Position numbers and translations under genes: made by a program
Notes under the pieces: model-generated
What the model was told of the DNA's origin: nothing
Databases searched by the model: none
Seen by the model: only the letters and a program-made list of their open reading frames with translations
Assembly (NCBI RefSeq): GCF_018860545.1
Contig: NZ_JAHKPN010000011.1
Coordinates: 496,001 to 560,000 of the forward strand
From: Winogradskyella psychrotolerans
GTDB taxonomy: Bacteria > Bacteroidota > Bacteroidia > Flavobacteriales > Flavobacteriaceae
Reading direction: 5' to 3'
Length of the DNA stretch: 64,000 nucleotides
Shown here: positions 1-9,338 of the stretch, piece after piece
Numbering within the stretch: position 1 is the first letter of the stretch
How the letters are laid out: each line of letters begins with the position of its first letter

Positions 1-267
1 AATAGCCCATGCTGCGTGTTCTCTACTAGAGCCGCACCCAAAGTTATCTCCAGCAACTAAAATAGTTCCTGAATATGTTAAATCATTTAGTACAAAATCC
101 GTATTTATTGTGCCATCTTTATGATATCTCCAATCTCTAAAGACATTGTCACCAAATCCTTTTCTATCCGTTGCTTTTAAAAAACGCGCAGGAATAATCT
201 GATCTGTATCGACATTCTCTATATGTAATGGAATGGCTCTTGATTGTAATGTTGTGAATTTTTCCAT
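1..267 (-). CDS. leuD: 3-isopropylmalate dehydratase small subunit (partial, 3' end outside window)
   Basis: Swivel (small) subunit of isopropylmalate isomerase, which interconverts 2- and 3-isopropylmalate in leucine biosynthesis. Only the first 89 codons are inside the window. The ATG lies at 267-265 and overlaps the leuC stop codon by one base (TAATG arrangement), which fixes the start. The visible part has the family motifs [10 protein letters not shown] and [13 protein letters not shown], the latter being the conserved substrate-side loop of LeuD. It forms a leftward operon with leuC and leuA; leuB is not in the window and would be expected beyond the left edge. Confidence 0.95.
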   Translation of the reverse strand, partial: MEKFTTLQSRAIPLHIENVDTDQIIPARFLKATDRKGFGDNVFRDWRYHKDGTINTDFVLNDLTYSGTILVAGDNFGCGSSREHAAWAI

Positions 268-1649
268 TAATTTAATTGCTTTGAAATATCTATAATTTTA
301 CCTTCTACAGCAGTTGCTGCAGCCACTAATGGACTCGCTAAAATGGTGCGGGAACCTTGTCCTTGTCGACCTTCAAAATTTCTGTTTGACGTAGATACAC
401 AATATTCACCTTGAGGAATCTTATCATCATTCATAGCTAAACACGCTGAACATCCTGGCTGACGCAATTCAAATCCGGCTTCATCAAAAATAGTTTTTAA
501 ACCCTCTTCTATGATTTGAGCTTCAACTTGTTTACTTCCTGGCACTAGCCAAGCAGTAACATTTTCAGCTTTTTTCTTACCTTTTATATAATCTGCCGCC
601 ACTCTAAAATCTTCAATTCTAGAATTGGTACAACTCCCGATAAACACAAAATTAATAGGTTTATCAATTAAACTTTCACCTGCTTCAAAATTCATATACG
701 CCAATGATTTTTTAAATGACAGGTTTTCATCCATAGGAATAGATTCAGAAATTTTAATTCCCATTCCTGGATTCGTTCCGTATGTAATCATTGGTTCTAT
801 ATCCTCTGCATCGAAGCTATATTCTTTATCAAATGTAGCATCGTCATCCGTAGGTAACGTTTTCCAGTAGGCGACTTTCTTTTCAAAATCATCACCTTTA
901 GGCGCAAATTCTTTGCCTTTTACATAATTAAAAGTCGTTTCATCTGGCGCTATCATACCACCACGTGCACCCATTTCAATACTCATATTACAAACGGTCA
1001 TTCTCCCCTCCATACTCATATCTTCAAAAACATTACCAGCGTATTCACAGAAATAACCTGTACCAGAATTAGTACCTAGTTTTGAAATAATATAAAGAAT
1101 AACATCTTTTGGTAAGACACCATTCTTCAATTTACCATTTACGGTCACTCTTAAACTTTTTGGCTTGGTAAGCAACAAGCACTGACTCGCAAAAACCTGA
1201 GCCACCTGACTTGTTCCAATACCAAAAGCAATGGCTCCGAAAGCACCATGTGTAGACGTATGACTATCTCCACAGACCATGGTTAAGCCTGGTTGCGTCA
1301 CTCCTAATTCAGGAGCCATTACATGCACAATACCGTTGTACTTATGACCTAATTCGTATAATGTTATATTATTTTTCTTACAATTTTCTGATAATTGCTC
1401 TAATTGGTTTCTAGACAAATCATCTTTAATCGGTTGATCCTGATTTAAAGTTGGAGTGTTGTGATCTGCCGTCGCCACAATCTGATTCGGTCTAAAAACA
1501 GGAATTCCACGTTCTTCTAATTCATTAAAAGCTTGTGGACTTGTTACCTCATGTATTAAATGTTTATCAATGTATAGTATCTGTGGTCCATTTTCTATAC
1601 TACTGACCACATGCGAATCCCAGACTTTATCGAATAATGTTTTACCCAT
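267..1649 (-). CDS. leuC: 3-isopropylmalate dehydratase large subunit
   Basis: Aconitase-family large subunit that carries the 4Fe-4S cluster and pairs with LeuD for the second step of leucine synthesis. At 460 residues it is full length. The three expected cluster cysteines are present at about Cys340 (in GSCTNSR), Cys400 and Cys403 (in PGCSACL), and the N-terminal substrate loop [13 protein letters not shown] is intact. It starts at ATG 1649, three bases after the leuA stop, and ends by overlapping leuD by one base, so translational coupling within a leuACD operon is likely. Nothing odd was seen. Confidence 0.97.
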   Translation of the reverse strand: MGKTLFDKVWDSHVVSSIENGPQILYIDKHLIHEVTSPQAFNELEERGIPVFRPNQIVATADHNTPTLNQDQPIKDDLSRNQLEQLSENCKKNNITLYELGHKYNGIVHVMAPELGVTQPGLTMVCGDSHTSTHGAFGAIAFGIGTSQVAQVFASQCLLLTKPKSLRVTVNGKLKNGVLPKDVILYIISKLGTNSGTGYFCEYAGNVFEDMSMEGRMTVCNMSIEMGARGGMIAPDETTFNYVKGKEFAPKGDDFEKKVAYWKTLPTDDDATFDKEYSFDAEDIEPMITYGTNPGMGIKISESIPMDENLSFKKSLAYMNFEAGESLIDKPINFVFIGSCTNSRIEDFRVAADYIKGKKKAENVTAWLVPGSKQVEAQIIEEGLKTIFDEAGFELRQPGCSACLAMNDDKIPQGEYCVSTSNRNFEGRQGQGSRTILASPLVAAATAVEGKIIDISKQLN

Positions 1650-1652
1650 CTA

Positions 1653-2828
1653 TTATGCTGAAATTATTTGTTGATACACATTACTCGTCTCAATAATTTG
1701 ATGAATATCACTATCATTGATTTCTTTTTTTCTATCTGCAAAACTTAAGAAGTTAGCGTACACATCATCTAACTGCAATTTAGTAAGTTCATAACCTACA
1801 TTTTTTGCTCTATAAGCCAAAGCTGCTCGTCCACTTCGTGCCGTAAGCACAATAGCCGATTCCGTAACTCCAACATCTTTTGGATCAATTATTTCGTAAG
1901 TTGCTCTATTCTTTATGACACCATCTTGATGAATCCCAGAACTATGCGCAAAAGCATTAGCTCCAACAATCGCTTTATTGGGCTGTGTATAAATACCCAT
2001 GCTATCACTCACCAATTGGCTCATTCCGTATAACATCGATGTATTAATATTTGTATCTAAATTTAGGTAAGGATGTTGTTTTAATACCATCACTACTTCT
2101 TCTAAAGCTGTGTTTCCGGCACGCTCACCAATACCATTGATGGTACATTCTATTTGACGCGCTCCACTTATAACTCCTTCAATAGAATTTGCTGTTGCTA
2201 ATCCTAAATCATTATGGCAATGGCAAGACAAAATAGCCTTCTCAATACCTTTTACATTTTCTTTTAAATATTTGATTTTTGCACCATACTCACTTGGCAA
2301 ACAATAGCCCGTTGTATCTGGAATATTCAACACGGTTGCTCCTGCTCTAATCGCAGCTTCACAAACTCTTGCTAAATATTCGTTATCTGTTCTTCCTGCA
2401 TCTTCTGCATAAAACTCAACATCCTCTACAAAAGATTTAGCATATTTAACAGCTTCAAAAGCACGTTCAATAATCGCTTCTCTGTTAGACTTAAATTTAT
2501 GAAGGATATGAGAATCTGAAGTACCAATTCCGGTATGAATTCTACCTTTCTTTGCGTATTGTAACGATTCTGCTGCTACTTTTATATCATTTTCTACAGC
2601 TCTCGTTAAACCGCAAACCGTTGCATTTTTTACAATTTTTGAAATTGCTTCTACCGACTTAAAATCACCAGGACTAGACACTGGAAATCCGGCTTCAATC
2701 ACATCGACACCTAGTAAATCTAGCTGTTCTGCGATGACGACTTTCTGTTCGGAATTTAATTTACAACCAGGAACTTGCTCTCCATCGCGAAGTGTTGTAT
2801 CGAAGATTTGTATGTTGTTATTTGACAT
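1653..2828 (-). CDS. leuA: 2-isopropylmalate synthase, short form without C-terminal regulatory domain
   Basis: Condenses acetyl-CoA with 2-ketoisovalerate, the committed step of leucine biosynthesis. The DRE-TIM catalytic barrel is complete, with [13 protein letters not shown] at residues 10-22 and the metal-binding HCHNDLGLA at about residue 203. The protein stops at 391 residues, whereas leucine-feedback-regulated LeuA enzymes are usually about 500 or more and end in an allosteric LeuA-dimer domain. That domain is absent here, so feedback inhibition, if any, must work differently. It is the first gene of the leftward leuA-leuC-leuD set. Homocitrate or citramalate synthase is an alternative by domain structure, but the leuCD neighbours favour LeuA. 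Confidence 0.93.
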   Translation of the reverse strand: MSNNNIQIFDTTLRDGEQVPGCKLNSEQKVVIAEQLDLLGVDVIEAGFPVSSPGDFKSVEAISKIVKNATVCGLTRAVENDIKVAAESLQYAKKGRIHTGIGTSDSHILHKFKSNREAIIERAFEAVKYAKSFVEDVEFYAEDAGRTDNEYLARVCEAAIRAGATVLNIPDTTGYCLPSEYGAKIKYLKENVKGIEKAILSCHCHNDLGLATANSIEGVISGARQIECTINGIGERAGNTALEEVVMVLKQHPYLNLDTNINTSMLYGMSQLVSDSMGIYTQPNKAIVGANAFAHSSGIHQDGVIKNRATYEIIDPKDVGVTESAIVLTARSGRAALAYRAKNVGYELTKLQLDDVYANFLSFADRKKEINDSDIHQIIETSNVYQQIISA

Positions 2829-2973
2829 ATATCAAAATATATTTATAGTATTGTCTAACGAATATATGTTTTTGAAATCGCGATAAACTTTATTAATAGT
2901 GTAACTTTACGATGTTCAGTCGCCAAAATGTATTTTAAATTCTTGATTAACAGGTTTATAAATCTATTTTACA

Positions 2974-4524
2974 TTGATAACTAAAGACCAAAAAGATAAT
3001 TTATTTTCACTCATAAAGTCATTAACAAAGTCTGAAAAACGACAATTTAAACTTTATGTAGGGAGACTTGGTGTGAATTCAGATTCAAAATTCTTAAATC
3101 TTTTCAATCTTTTAGATAAATCAAAATCCTATAATGAGGCCAATATCATAAAAAGTGGCATTGTAAAAAAACAGCAACTTGCTAATGTAAAAGCACATTT
3201 GTACAAACAGATTTTAATAAGCTTAAAACTGAATCCTTCGCATCAAAATGTACGATTACAAATTAGAGAACAACAAGATTTTGCGTCTATTTTGTATCAT
3301 AAAGGCCTTTACAAACAAAGTTTAAAAATTTTAGATAAAGCCAAAGAATTAGCCATTGCAAATGAAGAAAAAAATTCTGCTTTTGAAATTGTTGAGCTTG
3401 AAAAAGTAATTGAATCTCAATACATCACACGAAGCATTAGTACACGTGCCGACGAATTAGCTGTGCAAGCCAAAGAATTAAGTTATCTAAATGTCATCGC
3501 TAGTAAACTCTCTAATTTATCACTTCAACTTTATAGTACCATTCTAAAAACAGGCTACATTAGAAATGAAGAGGAAGCCCATATGGTGACTGATTATTTT
3601 AACCAACGTCTTCCCAAAGTGAAGATTGAAAAATTAGGATTTCGAGAAAAACTATGGCTATATAAAGCAAACTTGTGGCAAAGTTTTTTACTTCAGGATT
3701 TTTTGAGTTGCTACAAATATGCTTCAAAATGGGTCGATTTATTTTACCAAAATCCAAGTATGATTAACTTGAATCCGGTCTTCTTTTTAAAAGGGAACAA
3801 CTATCTTTTAGAAGCCTTATTCTTTATTGGAAACAAACCTAAATTCTTAGAAAAATTTTCAGAATTTGAAGCGACCGTTAACAATACAAGTTTCCCTAAA
3901 GATGAAAATGTAGCCTCTTTAGTTTTCCTTTACACCAACTTTCATAGCATTAACCAGCATTTTATAGATGGAAGTTTTGAAGAAGGCCTAGACTTAATTC
4001 CTAAAATTGAAAAAGCTTTAATTCCGTTTAATGACAGAATTGATCCGCACCATAAAATGATATTTTATTACAAATTTGCCAGTTTACAATTTGGCGCTGG
4101 CAACAATAAAGCGTGTATAAAATATTTAGATAAAATTATCTCAAACAAAACGCTTTCTATGCGCGAAGATTTACTTTGTTTCTCAAGAGTTTTAAATCTT
4201 GTTGCCCATTATGAAGCCGGTTTAGATTATCATTTAGAAACCCTTTTGCGTAGCACATATAAGTTTTTAATTAAGATGAATGATCTGCATGAAGTGCAAA
4301 AGGAGATGATAAAATTTATTAGAGGCCTTCAAGATATTTACCCGCACGATCTTAAAAATGCATTCAAGGAATTACACAAAACCCTAAAGACTTTTGAAGA
4401 TCATCCTTACGAGCGACGCGCCTTTTTATATCTCGATATTATTTCTTGGCTAGAAAGTAAAATTGAAAACAAACCGGTAAGCGAGATTATTCAAACTAAG
4501 TATTTACTAAAGAAAACTTCATAA
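2974..4524 (+). CDS. conserved protein of unknown function, helical-repeat-like
   Basis: Unrecognised function. The 516-residue product is lysine- and leucine-rich, has no signal peptide or membrane helix, and reads as long amphipathic helices resembling TPR-like repeats (for example around residues 95-135). The start is a TTG at 2974; an in-frame TAA lies at 2959-2961 and no ATG or GTG falls between, so the N-terminus starting MITKDQKDNLFSLIKSLTK is well bounded. It is divergent from leuA with a 145-bp gap and precedes the methionine riboswitch region. I believe similar proteins are widespread in Flavobacteriaceae, but I cannot search to confirm. Confidence 0.8.
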   Translation: MITKDQKDNLFSLIKSLTKSEKRQFKLYVGRLGVNSDSKFLNLFNLLDKSKSYNEANIIKSGIVKKQQLANVKAHLYKQILISLKLNPSHQNVRLQIREQQDFASILYHKGLYKQSLKILDKAKELAIANEEKNSAFEIVELEKVIESQYITRSISTRADELAVQAKELSYLNVIASKLSNLSLQLYSTILKTGYIRNEEEAHMVTDYFNQRLPKVKIEKLGFREKLWLYKANLWQSFLLQDFLSCYKYASKWVDLFYQNPSMINLNPVFFLKGNNYLLEALFFIGNKPKFLEKFSEFEATVNNTSFPKDENVASLVFLYTNFHSINQHFIDGSFEEGLDLIPKIEKALIPFNDRIDPHHKMIFYYKFASLQFGAGNNKACIKYLDKIISNKTLSMREDLLCFSRVLNLVAHYEAGLDYHLETLLRSTYKFLIKMNDLHEVQKEMIKFIRGLQDIYPHDLKNAFKELHKTLKTFEDHPYERRAFLYLDIISWLESKIENKPVSEIIQTKYLLKKTS

Positions 4525-4628
4525 TTCTAAGAATTTCATAAAAAAGTCATAAAATCGTAAAATTATTTGGATTTGTAGATTTTGTATTGCAATATTTGTG
4601 CTCACAAAGTTCAAACACTTACTGAAAT

Positions 4629-4748
4629 GTTATCAAGAAAGGCGGAGGGAATGACCCAATGAAGCCTTAGCAACCCTTAGATTTACTAAGAAGGTGCTAA
4701 ATTCTACTTAATTATTTGATTCATTAATCGAAAAATTGGATAGATAAC
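4629..4748 (+). ncRNA. SAM-I (S-box) riboswitch
   Basis: The conserved S-box core is recognisable: GAGGGAATGACCC, ATGAAGCCTTAGCAACC and the later AAGGTGCTAAATTC. The P1 helix pairs GTTATC at 4629-4634 with GATAAC at 4743-4748. It sits upstream of metY, osmC-like and metX genes, the expected regulon for S-adenosylmethionine feedback. A terminator-type hairpin follows directly, so control by premature termination when SAM is bound is the likely mechanism. Confidence 0.94.
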
Positions 4749-4754
4749 TCAAGA

Positions 4755-4788
4755 CTAATTACCCATCTGTAATTAGCATTTTCTTTTT
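4755..4788 (+). terminator. riboswitch expression-platform terminator
   Basis: A perfect 8-bp inverted repeat (CTAATTAC at 4755-4762, GTAATTAG at 4769-4776) with a 6-nt loop is followed by a T-rich stretch (4779-4788). It begins seven bases after the riboswitch P1 helix. The placement suggests that SAM binding lets this hairpin form and stop transcription. An antiterminator pairing partner was not worked out. Confidence 0.75.
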
Positions 4789-4857
4789 AATATTTTTCTA
4801 TTAAGTACGCTTCACGTTCAAAGAACATAAGAGGCTTATTTGGCTTTTGGTTTAATC

Positions 4858-5019
4858 GTGCTATTTGTTGTGCAAGATTGATGAAGAGGAAACAGATAGA
4901 TTTTTTGATTAGACGAGAAAGAAACATTTAGCATAGCTGTAGCTACGGTAAATTTTTATTTTGAAGTATAAGCGAAAAAGATGCTTTTTACTCCATTAAA
5001 CTTGTTTAACAAATAGCAC
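4858..5019. repeat. 162-nt imperfect palindrome in the metY leader
   Basis: The ends are a perfect 12-bp inverted repeat (GTGCTATTTGTT at 4858-4869, AACAAATAGCAC at 5008-5019). The centre is a 12-bp inverted repeat with two mismatches (4927-4938 and 4941-4952, two-base loop). Both share a symmetry axis near 4939, and the sequence in between also pairs partially, so the whole block can fold into one long hairpin. It fills most of the otherwise geneless 4789-5047 stretch between the riboswitch terminator and metY. It carries no transposase and no convincing ORF, so a MITE-like or other palindromic repeat is the best description. Confidence 0.7.
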
Positions 5020-5047
5020 TCATTTATTAACTCAAAAACTTAGAAAA

Positions 5048-6346
5048 ATGAGTACACAAAAATTCGCAACACAAGCGTTGCACGCAGGTCACGACACCAA
5101 TCAAACAGCAGGAACAAGAGCTGTTCCTATTTACCAAACATCATCATACGTTTTTGATGACTCTGATGATGCCGCAGGACGATTCAACTTATCAGTTCCT
5201 GGATTTATTTACACACGTTTAAACAATCCAACAAACGACATTTTAGAACAACGTTTAGCCGCATTAGAAGGAGGGATTGCTGCAGTAGCAACCGCTTCTG
5301 GAACCGCTGCGATTTCAACAACATTACTAACGCTTTTAAGAGCTGGTGATCACATTGTTGCATCGAGTAGTTTGTATGGCGGAACTTACAATTTATTGAG
5401 CGTTACACTACCAAGACATGGTATTACCACAACGTTTGTTGACGCTTCCGATCCTGAAGCATTCGCAAAAGCAGCACAAGAAAATACGAGAGCCTTTTTT
5501 GTAGAATCTTTAGGGAATCCGAAGTTAGACGTTTTAGATCTTAAAGCGATTTCAGCAGGAGCTAAAGCTCATAAAGTGCCATTAATAGTCGATAATACCG
5601 TTGCCACTCCATACTTATTAAACCCAATAGAATATGGCGCAAACATCGTTATCCATTCCTTAACCAAATACATCACCGGAAACGGCACATCGCTTGGCGG
5701 TATCATTATTGATGCTGGAACATTTGATTGGACTAATGGTAAATTCCCTGAGTTCACCGAACCATCTGCAGGTTATCATGGTTTAGTGTATAGTGAAGTT
5801 ATTGGAGCTGCTGCATTTATAGCAAAAATCAGAATTGAAGGTTTACGAGATTATGGTGGAGCGCTGAGTCCATTTAATGCGTTTCAGATTATTCAAGGTT
5901 TAGAAACTTTAGAATTACGTATTCAAAAGCATAGTCAAAATGCACTAGAATTAGCAACATGGCTACAGGCACAACCCGAAGTCAAATGGGTGAATTACCC
6001 AGGATTAGAATCTAGCCCATACCATAGTTTGGCTAAAAAATATTTACCAAAAGGTCAAAGTGGTGTGGTGACATTTGGAGTTGATGGTGGCTACGAAGCG
6101 GCTAAAACTATTGCAGACACTACCAAATTATTCTCATTGTTAGCTAATATTGGAGACACAAAATCTCTTATCATACATCCTGCAAGTACTACGCATCAAC
6201 AATTAAGTGATGACGCGCAAGAAACCACAGGTGTTACTAAAGATTTAATTCGTTTATCTGTAGGTATTGAAAATATTGAAGATTTAAAAGATGATTTAAA
6301 AGAAGCTTTTGCTGTTGTAAAACAGAAGAAAGCCCTTCAAAATTAA
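5048..6346 (+). CDS. metY: O-acetylhomoserine sulfhydrylase (O-acetylhomoserine aminocarboxypropyltransferase)
   Basis: PLP-dependent enzyme of the Cys/Met metabolism family that makes homocysteine from O-acetylhomoserine and sulfide. The 432-residue length suits MetY, which is longer than the roughly 380-400-residue cystathionine synthases and lyases. The PLP lysine is Lys207 in HSLTKYITG; the phosphate-binding ATASGTAAI segment lies at about residues 81-89. The C-terminal SLIIHPASTTHQQL motif is present. It is the first gene after the SAM riboswitch, with an OsmC-like gene and metX following, so it is presumably shut down when SAM is abundant. Confidence 0.93.
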   Translation: MSTQKFATQALHAGHDTNQTAGTRAVPIYQTSSYVFDDSDDAAGRFNLSVPGFIYTRLNNPTNDILEQRLAALEGGIAAVATASGTAAISTTLLTLLRAGDHIVASSSLYGGTYNLLSVTLPRHGITTTFVDASDPEAFAKAAQENTRAFFVESLGNPKLDVLDLKAISAGAKAHKVPLIVDNTVATPYLLNPIEYGANIVIHSLTKYITGNGTSLGGIIIDAGTFDWTNGKFPEFTEPSAGYHGLVYSEVIGAAAFIAKIRIEGLRDYGGALSPFNAFQIIQGLETLELRIQKHSQNALELATWLQAQPEVKWVNYPGLESSPYHSLAKKYLPKGQSGVVTFGVDGGYEAAKTIADTTKLFSLLANIGDTKSLIIHPASTTHQQLSDDAQETTGVTKDLIRLSVGIENIEDLKDDLKEAFAVVKQKKALQN

Positions 6347-6426
6347 ATTTAGATTAATAGCGAAGTAGATGCCTTTGTAACGAAGGTGTCTACTTTAAAT
6401 TTTCAAAAACTAAAACAGACGAAACA

Positions 6427-6879
6427 ATGAGTGATTTAAAATTCTCTGTTGTAGGAGACAGTGCTTCTGCAACTCAATTTATAGGAAAAACAAGGCAATT
6501 TACTTTAGTCGTAGACGAACCTGAAGCTTTAGGAGGCACAGATACAGATGCCAACCCTGTGGAATATATTTTAGCAGGTTTTGCCGGTTGCGCTAATGTT
6601 GTCGGGCATTTGGTAGCTAAAGAATTAGGCTTCACAATTAAAAATTTAAAAATCGAGGTGACGGGTGAATTAAATCCGGATCGGTTCTTAGGCACCTCTA
6701 ACAAAGAACGTGCAGGTTTTAAAACAATTAACCTCAACCTCGTTCCAGAGACCGATGCCAGTATTGAAGTCTTAACAAAATGGCTTCAAATTGTAGAAGA
6801 ACGCTGTCCTGTAAAAGATAATTTACAGAATATAACCCCTTTAAAAATTTCCGTAGAAAAAGAATATACGGCTATATAA
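6427..6879 (+). CDS. OsmC/Ohr-family protein
   Basis: Small cytoplasmic OsmC-fold protein of 150 residues. The two conserved cysteines of the family are visible, Cys55 in GFAGCANVVGH and Cys127 in EERCPVKDNL; in characterised members they form the peroxidatic pair that reduces organic hydroperoxides. It lies between metY and metX (81 bp after metY, 9 bp before metX) and should be transcribed from the same SAM-controlled leader. Its role in methionine synthesis is not established; thiol or sulfide-linked redox protection is an inference from location only. Confidence 0.88.
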   Translation: MSDLKFSVVGDSASATQFIGKTRQFTLVVDEPEALGGTDTDANPVEYILAGFAGCANVVGHLVAKELGFTIKNLKIEVTGELNPDRFLGTSNKERAGFKTINLNLVPETDASIEVLTKWLQIVEERCPVKDNLQNITPLKISVEKEYTAI

Positions 6880-6888
6880 AAATTTGTA

Positions 6889-7896
6889 ATGGCACACTTA
6901 CACTACATAACCCTACGTAATTATGTTACTGAAAGCGGTAAGACAATACTCCCTAAATTGTCTTACCAAACTTTTGGTAAAGCACTACATTCTGCTCCCA
7001 TAATTTTAGTCAACCACGCCCTTACAGGAAATTCCAACGTGATTGGAGACAACGGCTGGTGGAATGATATTATAGGTGAAGACAAATGCATAAACACAAA
7101 TGAATACACTATTTTAGCATTCAATATCCTTGGTAATGGCTACGATAATGTTGCGGATAATATCATTGATAATTATAAAGATTTTACGGCAAGAGACATA
7201 GCACAATTATTTGCTTTAGCCATAGACCAATTAGAAATTAAAAATTTATTTGCCGTCATAGGAGGTTCTGTTGGTGGTGGTATTGCATGGGAATTAGCAG
7301 CTTTAAAGCCTAAGTTAATTCAACATTTAATTCCTATTGCGACCGACTGGAAATCAACAGATTGGGTGATTGCAAATTGCCATATCCAAGATGCTATTTT
7401 AAACAATTCCTCACAACCATTAAAAGATGCGAGGATGCATGCTATGACCTTGTATCGCACACCTGAATCCTTAACTCAGAAGTTTGAACGCACCAAGAAA
7501 AACGAATCACTTTTTAATATAGAGTCTTGGTTGAATTATCACGGCACGGCACTCGAAAATCGTTTTCAAGTGGCCGCTTACAAACTGATGAATCAGATTT
7601 TGCGAACTATAGATATTACAAAAGATAGAACTGAATTTTTAGAAGTGGCTTCAAAAATTGAAAGCGATATCCACATCATCACGATTAATTCGGACTTGTT
7701 TTTTAAAGCTGATGAAAATTGGAATACTTATGTGGACCTAAAAAGTGTTAAAGATAACGTGCATATTCACGAAATTAAATCCGTTCACGGGCACGATGCT
7801 TTCTTAATAGAATTTGATCAATTGGCACGTTTCTTAAAACCTATTTTTTCAACGCAATTAAAAGAAAAAGAAAAGCTAGAACAGCAAGTTGCCTAA
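6889..7896 (+). CDS. metX: homoserine O-acetyltransferase-like alpha/beta hydrolase
   Basis: Alpha/beta-hydrolase-fold acyltransferase predicted to acetylate homoserine, supplying the substrate of the upstream MetY. The catalytic triad is readable: nucleophile Ser127 in IGGSVGGGIAW, Asp269 in INSDLFF and His302 in HGHDAFLIEF. The oxyanion-side motif NHALTGNSNV and the WWNDIIGEDKCINT segment are typical of MetX. The length of 335 residues is near the family norm. It ends the riboswitch-controlled operon, just ahead of a strong terminator. A homoserine succinyltransferase activity cannot be excluded from sequence reading alone. Confidence 0.88.
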   Translation: MAHLHYITLRNYVTESGKTILPKLSYQTFGKALHSAPIILVNHALTGNSNVIGDNGWWNDIIGEDKCINTNEYTILAFNILGNGYDNVADNIIDNYKDFTARDIAQLFALAIDQLEIKNLFAVIGGSVGGGIAWELAALKPKLIQHLIPIATDWKSTDWVIANCHIQDAILNNSSQPLKDARMHAMTLYRTPESLTQKFERTKKNESLFNIESWLNYHGTALENRFQVAAYKLMNQILRTIDITKDRTEFLEVASKIESDIHIITINSDLFFKADENWNTYVDLKSVKDNVHIHEIKSVHGHDAFLIEFDQLARFLKPIFSTQLKEKEKLEQQVA

Positions 7897-7919
7897 ACCA
7901 ACTCTACTGTTTTTTAATA

Positions 7920-7951
7920 AAAAGCCGAACGACACGTTTGGCTTTTTTAAT
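7920..7951 (+). terminator. intrinsic terminator of the metY-osmC-metX operon
   Basis: An 11-bp stem (AAAAGCCGAAC at 7920-7930, GTTTGGCTTTT at 7936-7946, one G-U pair) with a 5-nt loop is followed by a T-rich tail. It lies 24 bp after the metX stop and 40 bp before the next gene. Confidence 0.85.
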
Positions 7952-7990
7952 TTTTAGACCATGTATTTTTAGTATATTTAAAACAAAAAC

Positions 7991-9337
7991 ATGGCTTCAG
8001 AGACTTTAAGTTATAAATACAATTCCCAATCGAGCATAACATCTACAAAAGGAAAAGAAAATTTATTACTCTCAAAGTTTAACGAAGTAGAAAAAGGCAA
8101 TTCACCTTGTTTTTTCTGGGGAAAACTGAATAACCCTTACGAATTATCGCGCTGTTTAATCACGCTTTCCAATACCGTACAATCCAGTTTTAATCTGTCT
8201 CCATTTCAATTGGCATTATTGAAAGATCCAATTGTCACAGCAGGAAACAATCAAATTCGGTTCGAAGGTTTTTCGCATTGTGCTGGTGTCTATGCTAGAG
8301 TTGATGTTTTAGAAAACGGACAAGATGGTGAGTTTATAGAAAACGGAACTACCAACGTAGATTTCAATACTCCATTAATTTCCGAATTAGGAAAAATAAA
8401 AAAGAACGACGACCTCGTTTTATCTGTTGGAGAAAAAGAAGTCGGTTTTCATAAAGAAGGAGACAGTTTTATAGAGCGCAAAGTACCTTTACCAAGCAAA
8501 TGGATTAAAGGATTAACAACCGTTCAACATTATTTTTCAGAATCAGATTATGCGCTCACCTTAAATAGAATTCAGGCACTTCAATTATTTAAAACCATTC
8601 CTAACGGCAAAGTTAAAACCGATTATTTTTTAATCAAACGCGGCAACAAATACTTGTTCAGCCCTTTAAAATCGAATTCTGCCGTTTGCATTGGAGGTAT
8701 TCATCGTTTAAAATTATTACAGCCTTTAATTCCTTTAATTAATGAGATGAGAATCTATCCTCAAAAGGATATGCAATCGGTAACTTTCATATTGTGTTTT
8801 AACGACTTAAATTTTGTGTTTTCAATTTCAAGAGATTTTTGGCGTGGTTTTTCTGGAGAAGGTGCTGCTTTAGAATCTTTAATAGAAGATCTTCCTGAAA
8901 ATTTAATTAAAGCTTTCGACAATTATTCTTATACAAATCAAACCTTCAATCCTACCTTGATGTCTTTTGAAGAACATATTGATGTGTCTAAAATCGATAA
9001 GCTAGCAACCAAACTATCAGCCATGGGATTACTAGGTTACGATTTAGAAAATAACGGTTTCTTTTACCGACGACTACCTTTTAAATTAGATAGAATTATG
9101 TCTTTAAACCCACGACTTAAAGGTGCTGAAAAATTACTTTTAGAGGGCAAAGTTGAAATTATCTTAAAAAAAGACAATGAAATTGAAGCCAAAGTTGAAG
9201 GTTCTGGGGTTCAACATTATGTTATCATAAAAGGAGATACACAAAAATGTACGTGTACATGGTTTAGTAAAAATCAAGGCGAGCGTGGAGCTTGCAAACA
9301 TATTTTAGCCGTAAAGAAAAAAGCAAAAGACAACTAG
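7991..9337 (+). CDS. SWIM zinc-finger protein
   Basis: A 448-residue protein ending in a SWIM zinc finger with ligands Cys420, Cys422, Cys435 and His437 (CTCTWF, then GACKHI), a fold used for binding nucleic acid or protein partners. The rest has no motif I recognise and no signal peptide or membrane helix. It is followed after one base by a large helical protein. In other bacteria SWIM proteins of this type sit in clusters with a MoxR-type AAA ATPase and VWA proteins; none is visible here. Function unknown. Confidence 0.85.
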   Translation: MASETLSYKYNSQSSITSTKGKENLLLSKFNEVEKGNSPCFFWGKLNNPYELSRCLITLSNTVQSSFNLSPFQLALLKDPIVTAGNNQIRFEGFSHCAGVYARVDVLENGQDGEFIENGTTNVDFNTPLISELGKIKKNDDLVLSVGEKEVGFHKEGDSFIERKVPLPSKWIKGLTTVQHYFSESDYALTLNRIQALQLFKTIPNGKVKTDYFLIKRGNKYLFSPLKSNSAVCIGGIHRLKLLQPLIPLINEMRIYPQKDMQSVTFILCFNDLNFVFSISRDFWRGFSGEGAALESLIEDLPENLIKAFDNYSYTNQTFNPTLMSFEEHIDVSKIDKLATKLSAMGLLGYDLENNGFFYRRLPFKLDRIMSLNPRLKGAEKLLLEGKVEIILKKDNEIEAKVEGSGVQHYVIIKGDTQKCTCTWFSKNQGERGACKHILAVKKKAKDN

Positions 9338-9338
9338 T

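Noticed and set aside
625..870. 81-codon plus-strand frame opposite leuC
   Set aside because: It is antisense to a well-supported gene and shows no recognisable protein features; the same applies to the other antisense or out-of-frame readings inside long genes in this window.
4881..4931. 17-codon ATG-to-TAG frame inside the leader palindrome
   Set aside because: It is too short, lies wholly inside one arm and the loop of the palindrome, and shows no coding signal.
4921..5020. Possible insertion-sequence remnant upstream of metY
   Set aside because: No transposase fragment was seen; the region is explained better as a palindromic element.
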